Shown: positions 1-9,091, counted from the first letter of the stretch. The stretch is DNA of 64,000 nt from Ureibacillus terrenus (GCF_006569205.1 NZ_VIGD01000004.1:1-64000); one strand, 5' to 3'. Notes: a model not told the origin generated them from the sequence alone. Made by a program: numbers and translations.

Positions 1-1
1 C

Positions 2-121
2 ATGCGATGGACAACTCTACGAGGATTGGAAAAATTGTCCATGCAGGCGATGCTTACTTTCGCTGCCATGAACTTAAAGAAAATGGCAAACTGGACATGG
101 AAAAGACCATGTCCAGCCTAA
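2..121 (+). pseudogene. IS1182-like transposase, C-terminal end only
   Basis: Read from base 2, this frame gives about 39 residues ending in a TAA at 119-121. It contains MRWTTLRGLEKL, then MQAMLTFAAMNLKKMANW and a basic tail. The AMNLKK...W pattern is typical of the extreme C-terminus of IS1182-family (DDE) transposases; I assign the family by memory of that motif, not by a search. The rest of the gene lies to the left of the window, so I cannot say whether the transposase is intact. It is followed within about 12 bases by a fragment of an unrelated transporter gene in another frame, so the usual IS right end is not directly adjacent. Confidence 0.6.
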
Positions 122-132
122 ATAAGAGAAGA

Positions 133-516
133 TTTTTTGAAGAAGAAGGACTTGAAATTGAACTTTCTACTATTCCAGGCGGAGATAAAACAATGACTGC
201 CCTTCTTTCAGGCGGCATCGATATAGCCCTTGTAGGAGCAGAAACTTCCATTTATGTAACGGCCCAAGGAGCCAATGATCCAATTAAAAAATTTGCTCAA
301 TTAACACAAACAGATGGAACTTTCTTAGTTGCCCGGGAAAAAATTGACGAGTTTTCTTGGGAAATGTTGAAAGGTACTACATTCCTTGGCCAACGCAAGG
401 GCGGAATGCCGCAGATGGTCGGTGAATTTGTATTGAAAAAACATGGAATCGATCCGCATAATGACTTGAATTTAATTCAAAACATCGAATTTGCCAATAT
501 TGCAACAGCCTTTGCA
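133..516 (+). pseudogene. Fragment of an ABC substrate-binding protein gene (paralog of the gene at 6475)
   Basis: The frame encodes a stretch that matches residues about 53-180 of the intact lipoprotein at 6475-7464, with about seven amino-acid differences over roughly 126 positions. Both ends are missing: no signal peptide or lipobox at the start, and similarity stops abruptly after ATAFA. The open frame running from base 7 to 576 is therefore a chimera of the transposase end read out of frame, this fragment and unrelated downstream sequence, and is unlikely to make a functional protein. Third positions are visibly more A/T-rich than in the intact copy, so this is not a fresh duplication. 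Confidence 0.85.
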
Positions 517-677
517 TACGGGTACAAAAAACACCACAAAAGGAATCATGTAATAATTGGGTTGCAGTGTCCTTGATACAGTATTTAATGCTCCATTAAT
601 GTGTGTGTAATTTTAATAAAGGATGGCAATGAATGTATTTAGTCCTTCTTGGTTACAAAGATTACGAGAGAGTGAAA

Positions 678-1610
678 ATGATGCCAATCTTGTCAATTGT
701 CATACCTGCTTATAATGAAGAAAAAATGATATTAAAGGCGGCATATACGATTTCAGAACTGCTGAATAAGGAAAAGATTTCTGCAGAAATTCTCTTTGTC
801 AATGACGGTTCTGAGGATAATACTTGGAAAGAAATCCAGCGTGCAAGTCAAGAAATTGAGAATGTGAGAGGAATCAGCTTATCCAGAAATTTTGGTAAAG
901 AATCTGCCATTTTGGCTGGTCTTACTCATGCCAAAGGGGATTGCTGCATTGTCATGGATTGTGATTTGCAACATCCTCCCGAAACAATCATTGAAATGTA
1001 TAGGCTATGGAAAGATGGCTATGACATAGTAGAAGGATTTAAAAAATCCAGAGGCAAAGAAGGAAAAATTAAAACATTTTTTGCCAAAAGTTTTTACCGG
1101 TTAATCAATCGGGTCACAGGATTTGATATGTCAGCTTCTTCGGATTTTAAGCTTTTAGACCGGAAAGTGGTGGATGCTTATTTACAGCTGCCTGAGCGAA
1201 AAGTGTTTTTTCGCGCTTTAACCTTTTGGCTCGGCTTTAAAAGCATTGGAGTGGAATATGAGGTGCAGGAACGAACGGAAGGGAAGACGAAATGGTCTTA
1301 TCTTTCCTTAATAAAATACGCCATTACAAATATTACGTCCTTTTCTACTGCTCCTATGCAAATTATAACCATCATCGGTGTGTTATTTTTTATTTTTTCC
1401 ATTGTTTTAGGTGTGCAATCTCTCATCAACTTTTTCAGCGGCCGTTCCCTTGAAGGATTTACAACTGTTATTCTTCTTTTATTGGGAATTGGCAGTGTGC
1501 TTATGATGAGTTTAGGGATTATCGGTTATTATATTGCCAAAATTTATGAGGAAGTAAAACGGAGACCAAGATATATTGTTTCTGAAAAAACGAATGATAA
1601 GGATGAATAA
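678..1610 (+). CDS. Bactoprenol glycosyltransferase, GT2 family (GtrB/CsbB type)
   Basis: Predicted to transfer a sugar from a nucleotide donor to undecaprenyl phosphate on the cytoplasmic face, giving a lipid-linked sugar for cell-surface glycosylation. The N-terminal GT-A domain shows LSIVIPAYNEE, the nucleotide-binding NDGSEDNTW, and the metal-binding DCDLQHPP. Two hydrophobic segments at about residues 225-300 are the C-terminal membrane helices usual in GtrB, and about 310 residues is normal. I place the start at ATG 678 after a weak GAGAG; an in-frame ATG at 633 would add 15 untypical residues. It overlaps the downstream GtrA gene, so the two are translationally linked. The polymer that receives the sugar cannot be read from the sequence; teichoic acid is a reasonable guess. 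Confidence 0.9.
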   Translation: MMPILSIVIPAYNEEKMILKAAYTISELLNKEKISAEILFVNDGSEDNTWKEIQRASQEIENVRGISLSRNFGKESAILAGLTHAKGDCCIVMDCDLQHPPETIIEMYRLWKDGYDIVEGFKKSRGKEGKIKTFFAKSFYRLINRVTGFDMSASSDFKLLDRKVVDAYLQLPERKVFFRALTFWLGFKSIGVEYEVQERTEGKTKWSYLSLIKYAITNITSFSTAPMQIITIIGVLFFIFSIVLGVQSLINFFSGRSLEGFTTVILLLLGIGSVLMMSLGIIGYYIAKIYEEVKRRPRYIVSEKTNDKDE

Positions 1611-2028
1611 TAATTTGTGGAAGCGTATAGGCTCGGTAGTAGATGAGAAGTTTTGGAAATTTATAATTGTAGGAATCGTGAATACCATTGTAGGAACGAT
1701 GATTATGTTTGGTTTGTATAATCTCGCCGGATTTTCCTATTGGCTGTCTTCATCGGCTAATTATATTTTGACTAGCATTTTAAGTTATTTTTTAAATAAA
1801 TATTTTACATTTCAGCATAAAAAAGATTCGTGGAAGTCGGCATTGCGCTTTGCTTTAAATATAGCGGTTTGTTATTTGTTGGCATATGGAATTGCTAAGC
1901 AGTTGGCTCTGCTCCTTTTATCGAATGTTTCTGTCAAAGTGCAGGAGAATGTGGCAATGATTGTAGGGATGGTCTTTTTTACAGTGCACAACTATTTAGG
2001 CCAGCGTTTTTTTGCCTTTAAGGAATAA
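1603..2028 (+). CDS. GtrA-family lipid-linked sugar flippase
   Basis: A 141-residue protein with four hydrophobic segments and the GtrA-family features FIIVGIVNTIVGT near the N-terminus and SYFLNKYFTF in the middle. GtrA proteins are thought to move undecaprenyl-phosphate-linked sugars across the membrane. The ATG at 1603 overlaps the GT2 stop by eight bases; ATG 1594 is an in-frame alternative. It lies between a GT2 enzyme and a large membrane glycosyltransferase, the classical three-gene gtr arrangement, so it most likely flips the product of the gene at 678 for use by the gene at 2057. Confidence 0.85.
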   Translation: MNNNLWKRIGSVVDEKFWKFIIVGIVNTIVGTMIMFGLYNLAGFSYWLSSSANYILTSILSYFLNKYFTFQHKKDSWKSALRFALNIAVCYLLAYGIAKQLALLLLSNVSVKVQENVAMIVGMVFFTVHNYLGQRFFAFKE

Positions 2029-2056
2029 TATAGTGGATTGAATTGGAAAGAAAGTA

Positions 2057-3619
2057 GTGGTGGAAACTATGCCGGAACAAGTGTTAAAAAGTTTAAAAGA
2101 AAAAATACAACCTGAATGGGTGCTCGCATTTTTCTCAGCAGTGATGATTGGCTTTTTAGCCCATGCTTATGTCTTTTTGCATCGTTTGCCGAATCATGAT
2201 GGCATTATCAATATATATAATACGCAGGCGAAGGTAAAATCCGGGCGCTTCTTTTTAGGCCCTGCTAGTGGAATGAGTTCTTTTTTTGATCTTCCTTGGG
2301 TTATAGGGGTGCTATCCATCCTTTTCTTGGGGTTGGCTGCTGTTTGTATCATTATTTTGTTTGATGTACGAAAAAAACTAGCTATTGTGTTAATTTCAGG
2401 AATTATCGTTGTTTTTCCAAGCGTGTCTGCTACATTTGCCTATATGTTTACAGCAGATGGTTATATGCTGGGCATCTTTTTTGCCATTTTAGCCGTAGTG
2501 TTGACGAAAAAATATAAATTTGGCTTTCTGATTGGAGCCATTCTTCTTTGTTTGTCTGTAGGGATTTATCAGGCAAATTTATCCGTAGCACTTGTTTTTA
2601 TCACGTTATGGATTATTCATGAGATTTTATTTTCCACGTTTTCAACGAAAGGAATCGGGCTTCATATCCTTCGTTCAGGTTTGGCTGTAGGGATTGGAAT
2701 GGTGTTGTATTTGGCCATATTTAACTTTTTTACAAAGTTTTTAAATGTACAAATTACGAGCTATCAGGGACTGGATAAAGTAGGAGCTGTAACAATACAT
2801 GATATTCCAAAACGGTTAGTGCAGATAAAAGAAGAGTTGTTAAGTTTTTTCTTCGATAGTTTTTACAATCATCATGATATAAGTTTACTGCCGATATTGA
2901 ATGTTTTCATTTTCATCACCCTCATTGCGGCAGTTTTTACAGTGATTGTGAAAAAACATTTATATAAAAACCTTTTACATATGATCCTTTTCATAGTGCT
3001 GGTAATGAGTCTTCCGTTTAGCTATTATATTGTTTATTTTATTTCGCCGGTTGCGTTTTATCATACGTTAATGGTTTTTAGTTTAAGCAGTGTGTATATT
3101 TTCCTTGTGCTGCTGTATGATGCTGTAGAAGAAAAACGGCCATTATGGGTGGAAAAGGTCAGCTCTTGGGCAACGGTATTGTTGATGAGCGTTGCGATTT
3201 TTAATTTCGCCATCATTGCGAATATTAGTTATTTTAATATGGAATTGCGACATGAAAAAACAATGAATTTGACTAATCGAATTCTTGACCGAATTGAACA
3301 ATTGGATGAATACGAAGACATTAAAAAAATGACAGTGTTCGGAAAAGTTCCCATGCATTCAGAATTGACTTCTGAAATTATTCCAAACCGTATTCCCCAT
3401 ATGATTGGGACAACAGGAGAAGTTTTTCTTTCGGAACCATATCATTATACGGCATTGTTTGACAGTTTCTTTGGTTATTCATTGGATATTGCCACTGAAG
3501 AAGAAAGAAAAGCAATCCAACAAAGCAGGGAATTTAAAGAGATGGGCGTTTGGCCTGCCAAAGACTCCATTAAAGTATTTGATGATATTGTTGTTGTGAA
3601 ATTTGAGGACATAGAATAA
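2057..3619 (+). CDS. Polytopic membrane glucosyltransferase (GtrII-like, third gtr gene)
   Basis: A 520-residue protein with about ten hydrophobic segments followed by a roughly 130-residue soluble C-terminal part. The N-terminal region has an Asp (LPNHDGI) and a GRFFLGP motif after the first helix, as in the Glucos_trans_II family of serotype-converting transferases, where an acidic residue in the first external loop is thought to be catalytic. It would use the flipped lipid-linked sugar to decorate an extracellular polymer. I take the GTG at 2057 behind GGAAAG; ATG 2069 is possible. Twenty-eight bases separate it from gtrA and a strong hairpin follows, so the three genes form one unit. Specificity is unknown. 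Confidence 0.75.
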   Translation: MVETMPEQVLKSLKEKIQPEWVLAFFSAVMIGFLAHAYVFLHRLPNHDGIINIYNTQAKVKSGRFFLGPASGMSSFFDLPWVIGVLSILFLGLAAVCIIILFDVRKKLAIVLISGIIVVFPSVSATFAYMFTADGYMLGIFFAILAVVLTKKYKFGFLIGAILLCLSVGIYQANLSVALVFITLWIIHEILFSTFSTKGIGLHILRSGLAVGIGMVLYLAIFNFFTKFLNVQITSYQGLDKVGAVTIHDIPKRLVQIKEELLSFFFDSFYNHHDISLLPILNVFIFITLIAAVFTVIVKKHLYKNLLHMILFIVLVMSLPFSYYIVYFISPVAFYHTLMVFSLSSVYIFLVLLYDAVEEKRPLWVEKVSSWATVLLMSVAIFNFAIIANISYFNMELRHEKTMNLTNRILDRIEQLDEYEDIKKMTVFGKVPMHSELTSEIIPNRIPHMIGTTGEVFLSEPYHYTALFDSFFGYSLDIATEEERKAIQQSREFKEMGVWPAKDSIKVFDDIVVVKFEDIE

Positions 3620-3688
3620 TTTTTATAACTAGTGGTGTTGGCGTGTTATGTCAGCACTATTTTTTTTGAAGTAATTTAAATATAAAAT

Positions 3689-3738
3689 GAAGCTGCTAAT
3701 TCCTGATTTTTTGATTAGAATTAGCAGCTTCGTTTTTT
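3689..3738. terminator. Bidirectional terminator between the gtr cluster and the exporter gene
   Basis: Perfect 14-bp inverted repeat (GAAGCTGCTAATTC at 3689-3702, its complement at 3718-3731) followed by GTTTTTT on the plus strand and an A/T-rich run on the other side. It lies between two convergent genes and can end both. Confidence 0.85.
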
Positions 3739-3764
3739 ATAGATTAAAGGTGAAATACATTTTT

Positions 3765-5255
3765 TTATTTATTTTTTTCCATGTTTTCTGCAATCCCTTT
3801 GCTTACATCAACGCGTTTTAAAAACAATGCTAAGATTAACGCTACTCCTGTAACAACGGCTGCCACTAAGAAGGAAACTTGGACACCTTCAAGCAATGCT
3901 TGTTGCTGAATTCCGGCTATGAACATTTGGTCTTGTAATTGAGCTGGATTTGAAGCTTTTGCTGCTTCCACCAACTCTTCGCCCTTATTAGTAGCGACAG
4001 AGTTCATTAATGTTACAAATAGAGCTGTACCGATAGAACCAACTACTTGTTGGATTGTGTTGTTCACCGCTGTACCATGCGGATTTAATCGATTTGGCAA
4101 TTGGTTTAAACCGTTTGTCATAATTGGCATCATAACCATTGACATACCGAACATACGAAGCGTATACATTAAAACGATTGTCGTTTTCGTTGTTTCCAAA
4201 TCCATAGTGGATAGTAAATATGTTGCGTATCCTGTAATGGCTAAACCGATTAATGCTAAGACGCGAGGTCCGAATTTGTCAAATAATTTACCGGTAATTG
4301 GCGACATAATCCCCATCACTAGTGCGCCCGGAAGCATTATTAAACCAGAATCGAGCGGTGAAATGCCGCGGACGCTTTGAACATAAGCCGGCGTCAAAAT
4401 CATGCCGGAGAACATGGCGGCCATTACAACCATCGAAATGATATTCCCCAATGCAAACATTGGATATTTGTAAACCCGCAAATCCAATAAAGGTTGTTCC
4501 AGATGGAATTGACGCACAACGAATAAGATTACGCCAATTGCCCCGACGATTAATGTTGTCAGCACTTTTGGATCTGACCAGCCATCAGAGCTTGATGTTG
4601 AACAGCCATATAATAAACCTCCGAAACCGATGATCGATAACGCGATTGATAAATAGTCGATGGAAGTTTCACGCGTTTCCAAAATATTTTCCAATTTCCA
4701 AACGGCCAAGACGAGGCTGAGAATTGCAAAAGGCAAAATCATTTCAAATAATAAGCGCCAGTTCCAATATTCCACAATATAACCGGATAATGTCGGACCG
4801 ATTGCAGGAGCCGTAATCATTACCAAACCGAAGACCCCCATTGCGGCGCCGCGTTTTTCGCGCGGGAAGCTGACGAGCATGATGTTCATGAGCAATGGCC
4901 CCATGACGGAACCGCCGGCAGCCTGGAACATACGTCCTGCCAAAAGAATGCCAAAATTGGGGGCATATGCTGCAAGAGCCGTACCAATTGTAAAAAGGGA
5001 CATAGCCGTAATAAATAAATGACGGTTTTTAAACCGTGTGATTAAAAAGGCGGATACAGGAATTAGCACACCGCTTACCAGCATATAGCCGGTAGCCAGC
5101 CACTGTACCGTTGAATATTCAATTTCAAAGTCCTTCATGATCGTTGGCAAAGCAACGTTTAAAAGCGAGTTATTTAAGAACGAAACAAACGCGCCAAAGA
5201 ACAAGATCGCTATGACCAAATATGGCGGTTTTTTCTCCTTGTTGTGTAATGTCAT
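3765..5255 (-). CDS. DHA2-family (EmrB/QacA) MFS multidrug exporter, 14 TM
   Basis: A 496-residue integral membrane protein with about 14 hydrophobic segments, the size of the DHA2 drug:H+ antiporter family. Visible signatures are the loop motif LAGRMFQAAGG and the antiporter motif C region APAIGPTLSG in helix 5. It should expel lipophilic compounds using the proton gradient; the substrate cannot be predicted. The start ATG at 5255 has GAGAGGAT just upstream. It is divergent from a TetR regulator with 149 bp between them, the usual arrangement for an inducible exporter controlled by its neighbour. A minus-strand promoter lies at 5297-5325. Confidence 0.9.
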   Translation of the reverse strand: MTLHNKEKKPPYLVIAILFFGAFVSFLNNSLLNVALPTIMKDFEIEYSTVQWLATGYMLVSGVLIPVSAFLITRFKNRHLFITAMSLFTIGTALAAYAPNFGILLAGRMFQAAGGSVMGPLLMNIMLVSFPREKRGAAMGVFGLVMITAPAIGPTLSGYIVEYWNWRLLFEMILPFAILSLVLAVWKLENILETRETSIDYLSIALSIIGFGGLLYGCSTSSSDGWSDPKVLTTLIVGAIGVILFVVRQFHLEQPLLDLRVYKYPMFALGNIISMVVMAAMFSGMILTPAYVQSVRGISPLDSGLIMLPGALVMGIMSPITGKLFDKFGPRVLALIGLAITGYATYLLSTMDLETTKTTIVLMYTLRMFGMSMVMMPIMTNGLNQLPNRLNPHGTAVNNTIQQVVGSIGTALFVTLMNSVATNKGEELVEAAKASNPAQLQDQMFIAGIQQQALLEGVQVSFLVAAVVTGVALILALFLKRVDVSKGIAENMEKNK

Positions 5256-5296
5256 ATCCTCTCTTCCCCATTCCTATCTTTAATTTTGACTTTATC

Positions 5297-5325
5297 ATTT
5301 TATACCCATAGTTCATTTTCGGCAA
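5297..5325 (-). promoter_or_regulatory. Sigma-A promoter of the MFS exporter
   Basis: On the minus strand TTGCCG (5325-5320) and TAAAAT (5302-5297) are 17 bp apart, about 45 bp before the exporter ATG. The facing TetR gene has a TATAAT at 5362-5367 without a good -35. No clear TetR-type palindrome was found by eye. Confidence 0.6.
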
Positions 5326-5404
5326 CAAAAAAATACATTCGGTTCAAATTCTGATTTTGTGTATAATGTTAATAGCACGAAATCATTTGATTGAGGAGTA
5401 CAGG

Positions 5405-6307
5405 ATGAATAAACGGAAAAAAGCTGTCATTCAACATGCATTGCAATTATTTGTGGAAAATGGAATCGCCAAAACATCCATCCAGCAAATCATTGAAAGA
5501 GCAGGGATTTCAAAAGGAACTTTTTATAATTACTTTTCTTCCAAAACGGAGTGTGTTGAAGCGATCTTGGAGCAGGCGAGATATGATGCGGCCTTGTTGC
5601 GTGCCGAACTGATGATCGGGAAGGACCCTACGGATATTCACGTATTTGCCAATCAGATTGCCGTATTATGGAAGATTAATCAAGACTCGGGATTGGATGT
5701 TTTATATGAGGAAATTTTGCACTCCGGGGAAGTCGAATTGAAAGAACTGGTATTGCGGCACCGCCTTCTGGAATTTGAATGGTTCAGTTTGCGTTTGTGC
5801 GAAATATACGGGGAAGAAATGCGGCATTACGGATTTGAAGCGGCCGTATTATTTTATGGAATGCTTCAGTATTTAAGCTTTTCTTGCAAGATTTTAAATC
5901 AGAAGTCGACTTCCATTGAAGAAATGGCTTCCACCTTATTAAAATACCTGGAAAAAATTATCGATCTTATGCTTCACGAAAAAACGGCCATTTTAAATTC
6001 CGATAAGGTCAATATCTTTCTCTCCGTTTCAAAAAAACAAATTCATTTCGATATTTCGGAAATCAAAACGAAATTTGAAGAACTTGCAAAACAAAATTTA
6101 ACCGGACCGCAGCAGGAAATTGTCCAGGCGATTTTGGAGGAATTTAATCGCGAATCGACACGGACGCTGATTCTCAACGCATTTTTGAAAGTATTGATCG
6201 AGGTGTTTGAAGGATCTGAATTTGAACAAGAGGTAAAAGAAATGGCGAGCCTTATCTGGTATGATGTGCGGGCAAAACAGCTGCGCCAAAGATTGCTCAC
6301 CAAATAA
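5405..6307 (+). CDS. TetR/AcrR-family regulator with a long C-terminal region
   Basis: The N-terminal 50 residues are a TetR helix-turn-helix (IQQIIERAGISKGTFYNYF). The protein is 300 residues, about 90 longer than the usual TetR length, so the ligand domain is extended, with the extra part C-terminal. I choose ATG 5405 because GAGGAG lies 6 bases upstream; the open frame to 5357 lacks a ribosome site. It is divergent from the DHA2 exporter and most likely represses it and itself, releasing on drug binding; this is inferred from position and family. A strong hairpin follows at 6350. Confidence 0.88.
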   Translation: MNKRKKAVIQHALQLFVENGIAKTSIQQIIERAGISKGTFYNYFSSKTECVEAILEQARYDAALLRAELMIGKDPTDIHVFANQIAVLWKINQDSGLDVLYEEILHSGEVELKELVLRHRLLEFEWFSLRLCEIYGEEMRHYGFEAAVLFYGMLQYLSFSCKILNQKSTSIEEMASTLLKYLEKIIDLMLHEKTAILNSDKVNIFLSVSKKQIHFDISEIKTKFEELAKQNLTGPQQEIVQAILEEFNRESTRTLILNAFLKVLIEVFEGSEFEQEVKEMASLIWYDVRAKQLRQRLLTK

Positions 6308-6349
6308 TAGCTGTTAAATGAAAGAATGTAAATAATACCCAAAGTAAAG

Positions 6350-6396
6350 AGCCGTTTCAGCAGCCAACGATGCTGAAACGGCTCCAGCATTTTTGG
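6350..6396 (+). terminator. Rho-independent terminator after the TetR gene
   Basis: A 13-bp stem (AGCCGTTTCAGCA at 6350-6362 with its complement at 6371-6383), an 8-base loop and a short T run (TTTTT). It separates the TetR gene from the importer operon. I looked for a TPP riboswitch here because related importers carry one; its conserved elements are absent. Confidence 0.75.
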
Positions 6397-6474
6397 GGCA
6401 AGAAGCCGTCACGGGCTTTCACACAATTTTTTCCTCCTGCATAACCTACTTTAAGAAACAAGGAGGTAAGAGAT

Positions 6475-7464
6475 ATGAAATGGTGGAAGCTTAGTCTTTT
6501 CCTTGCAGCGATCGGTGCGGTCATTCTGCTTTCTGCTTGCGGAGATAAAGAAATGACGAAAGTAAAAGTTGGGGAAGTGACCCGTTCCATCTTTTATGCC
6601 CCTCAATATGTGGCAATTTCCAAAGGTTATTTTGAAGAAGAAGGACTGGAAATCGAACTTTCCACAATACCCGGGGGAGATAAAACCATGACGGCTTTGC
6701 TCTCCGGAGGCATCGATATTGCGCTTGTCGGGGCAGAAACATCCATTTACGTAACAGCGCAGGGGGCTAATGATCCGATCAAAAATTTTGCCCAATTGAC
6801 GCAGACAGACGGCACTTTTTTAGTTTCCCGCAAGAAAATTGACGATTTTAAATGGGAAATGTTGAAAGGTTCGACATTCCTCGGACAACGGAAAGGCGGC
6901 ATGCCGCAAATGGTCGGGGAATTTGTATTGAAAAAACATGGAATCGATCCGCACAAAGATTTAAATCTCATCCAAAACATTGAATTTGCCAATATTGCGA
7001 CCGCTTTCGCGTCCGGGACGGGAGAATACGTCCAATTGTTCGAACCGACGGCAAGCGTATTTGAACAAGAGGGAATCGGCCATGTTGTGGCATCGTTCGG
7101 CACTGAATCCGGACATGTGCCTTATACCGTATATATGGCGAAAGAAAGTTATTTGGCGAAACATCCGGATGTAGCGGAGAAATTTACGAGAGCGATTAAA
7201 AGAGCGCAAGATTTTGTGTATGAAGCGCCAGCGGAAGAAGTGGCAAAAGCCATCCAGCCATTTTTTGAGGATACGGACATCGAATTGATTGCCAAAGTGG
7301 TGGAACGTTACCGTGAGCAGGAATCCTATGCGAAAAATCCGATTTTGGATGAAGAAGAATGGAATAACTTGCAGGACATCATGGAAAAAGCAGGAGAGCT
7401 TCCGAAGCGCATGGATTATGAGAAACTGGTAGATACAACTTTTGCGGAGAAGGTTTCGAAGTGA
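6475..7464 (+). CDS. ABC importer substrate-binding lipoprotein (NMT1/SsuA-like, resembles YtlA)
   Basis: Extracytoplasmic solute-binding lipoprotein of an ABC importer. The N-terminus is a lipoprotein signal ending in the lipobox LLSAC (Cys at about residue 22), followed by an NMT1/SsuA-type domain (VGEVTRSIFYAPQYVAISKGYFEEEGL, written here only as the family hallmark region around residues 33-59, rich in the YF-E-EGL pattern). Length 329 is normal. AAGGAGG before ATG 6475 is a strong ribosome site. It starts a three-gene operon with ATPase and permease. The family transports sulfonates, thiamine precursors, riboflavin or similar; B. subtilis YtlACD is the nearest system I recall. The substrate is not determinable. 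A diverged partial copy lies at 133-516. Confidence 0.88.
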   Translation: MKWWKLSLFLAAIGAVILLSACGDKEMTKVKVGEVTRSIFYAPQYVAISKGYFEEEGLEIELSTIPGGDKTMTALLSGGIDIALVGAETSIYVTAQGANDPIKNFAQLTQTDGTFLVSRKKIDDFKWEMLKGSTFLGQRKGGMPQMVGEFVLKKHGIDPHKDLNLIQNIEFANIATAFASGTGEYVQLFEPTASVFEQEGIGHVVASFGTESGHVPYTVYMAKESYLAKHPDVAEKFTRAIKRAQDFVYEAPAEEVAKAIQPFFEDTDIELIAKVVERYREQESYAKNPILDEEEWNNLQDIMEKAGELPKRMDYEKLVDTTFAEKVSK

Positions 7465-7465
7465 T

Positions 7466-8230
7466 ATGGGCTTCTTGATTGTTGAAAACGTCAGTCACAC
7501 GTATTTTTCAAAGGATGCGGCAACGGAAGCGCTGCAGGATATTTCTTTAACGGTAGAAGAAGGGGAATTTATTTCCTTCATTGGTCCGAGCGGTTGCGGA
7601 AAAACCACTTTATTGTCGATTATCGCCGGCTTAATCCGGCCGACGGCAGGAAACGTTTATATTGAAAATCAAAAGGTGTACGGTAATAAAGACCTTTCCA
7701 TAGGATACATGTTGCAGCAAGATTATTTGTTTCCTTGGAAAACGATCGAAGAAAATATTACTTTGGGATTAAGACTGTTAAAACAGGATGTTGATCGGGG
7801 CATCGCATCGAAATTGCTGAAAGATGTCGGGCTGCCGGCGGTGGAGAAAAAGTATCCGAGGGAATTGTCCGGAGGGATGAGGCAGCGGGTGGCGCTGGCG
7901 AGAACCCTTGCAGTCGACCCGAAAATATTGCTGCTGGATGAACCTTTTTCCGCTCTGGATTATCAATCCAAGCTGAAATTGGAAGATTTGGTATTCAAAA
8001 TGTTAAAGCAATACAATAAAACCGCCATTCTTGTCACCCATGACATCGGTGAAGCCATTGCGATGAGCGACCGCATCATTTTGTTTTCTCCAAGGCCGGG
8101 CCGGATCCATGAAATCTTTGAAATTTCTGAAGACATCCGCCGATTGACTCCTTTCCAGGCCAGAAGCCATGCAGGCTATTCGCCATTATTCCAGCAAATT
8201 TGGAAGGAGCTGGAGCGTCTTGAACATTAA
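7466..8230 (+). CDS. ABC importer ATP-binding protein (SsuB/TauB type)
   Basis: Cytoplasmic ATPase of the importer, 254 residues. Walker A is GPSGCGKTT at residues 40-48, the signature LSGGMRQR lies near residue 140, Walker B is ILLLDEPF, and the H-loop is [10 protein letters not shown] start it at ATG 7466, one base after the upstream stop, behind GAAGG; an upstream in-frame start at 7442 would overlap the binding-protein gene. It should dimerise and drive the permease encoded next. Tight spacing on both sides supports one transcript for all three importer genes. Confidence 0.93.
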   Translation: MGFLIVENVSHTYFSKDAATEALQDISLTVEEGEFISFIGPSGCGKTTLLSIIAGLIRPTAGNVYIENQKVYGNKDLSIGYMLQQDYLFPWKTIEENITLGLRLLKQDVDRGIASKLLKDVGLPAVEKKYPRELSGGMRQRVALARTLAVDPKILLLDEPFSALDYQSKLKLEDLVFKMLKQYNKTAILVTHDIGEAIAMSDRIILFSPRPGRIHEIFEISEDIRRLTPFQARSHAGYSPLFQQIWKELERLEH

Positions 8231-9014
8231 AGAACTTCACCGGCAGTATAAGAAAAGGCTGGCCAAGGAAAAACGCTGGATCCGTTTTTACCAGCTGCTA
8301 CTGTTGATCGGTTTTTTCGTCCTATGGGAAACGGCTTCTTCAAACCGTTGGATTGATCCATTGATTTTCAGCTCGCCTTCCAGGATTTTTAGACTGCTCA
8401 TGGATATGATTTCGGATGGCACCATTTTTATCCACATAAACTATACATTGTTTGAAACCGTTCTCGGGTTTATACTGGGAACGCTCATCGGCACTATTTT
8501 AGCAGCGATTCTTTGGTGGTTTCCGACCCTTTCAAAAATATTGGATCCATATCTCGTTGTCTTAAACTCCATGCCAAAAGTAGCACTGGGACCTATATTA
8601 ATCGTTGCCCTCGGTCCGGGAATGACTTCCATCATTACTATGGGGGCGATCATTTCGGTCATCATCTCCACCATCGTCATCTACACCTCTTTCCGTAATG
8701 TGGATGCCAACTATTTAAAAGTATTGCAAACTTTCAATGCAACAAAATGGCAAATGTTTAAAGAGGCGATATTGCCGGCATCCTTTCCGACCATCATTTC
8801 CACTTTAAAAGTGAATGTCGGCCTTTCGTGGGTAGGGGTCATTGTCGGCGAGTTCCTCGTTTCTTCCCAAGGGCTCGGCTATTTAATCATTTACGGCTTC
8901 CAAGTGTTCAATTTCAATCTTGTGCTGATGTCGCTCCTGATCATCGCAGTTTTTGCGACGCTCATGTACCAATTGGTCGAAATGTTGGAAAAACGGCTGA
9001 TAAAAAACGAATAA
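8220..9014 (+). CDS. ABC importer permease (SsuC/TauC type)
   Basis: A 264-residue membrane protein with about six hydrophobic segments and the EAA-loop region [15 protein letters not shown] that contacts the ATPase. The most likely start is TTG 8220, preceded by AAGGAG ten bases upstream and overlapping the ATPase gene by 11 bases; the next upstream ATG (8169) has no ribosome site. It completes the importer with the two upstream genes, and a terminator hairpin follows. Confidence 0.88.
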   Translation: MNIKELHRQYKKRLAKEKRWIRFYQLLLLIGFFVLWETASSNRWIDPLIFSSPSRIFRLLMDMISDGTIFIHINYTLFETVLGFILGTLIGTILAAILWWFPTLSKILDPYLVVLNSMPKVALGPILIVALGPGMTSIITMGAIISVIISTIVIYTSFRNVDANYLKVLQTFNATKWQMFKEAILPASFPTIISTLKVNVGLSWVGVIVGEFLVSSQGLGYLIIYGFQVFNFNLVLMSLLIIAVFATLMYQLVEMLEKRLIKNE

Positions 9015-9040
9015 TCTTGCCGAACGATGCAAAAGAAAAA

Positions 9041-9091
9041 GGCGGATTTGGGAAACCCGTCGGCTCCCACAATCCGCTTTATTCTTTTTTT
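9041..9091 (+). terminator. Terminator of the importer operon
   Basis: GCGGATT...GGGA pairs with TCCCAcAATCCGC across a short loop and is followed by TTTATTCTTTTTTT. Confidence 0.75.

Noticed and set aside
7-576. A 189-residue open frame at the left edge taken as a complete gene
   Set aside because: Its first 40 residues are the transposase end read in the wrong frame, the middle is an internal piece of an importer binding protein, and the tail matches neither. It has no signal peptide or lipobox.
6308-6474. TPP riboswitch before the importer operon
   Set aside because: The conserved CUGAGA and the pyrophosphate-helix sequences are absent; the hairpin there is an ordinary terminator for the TetR gene.
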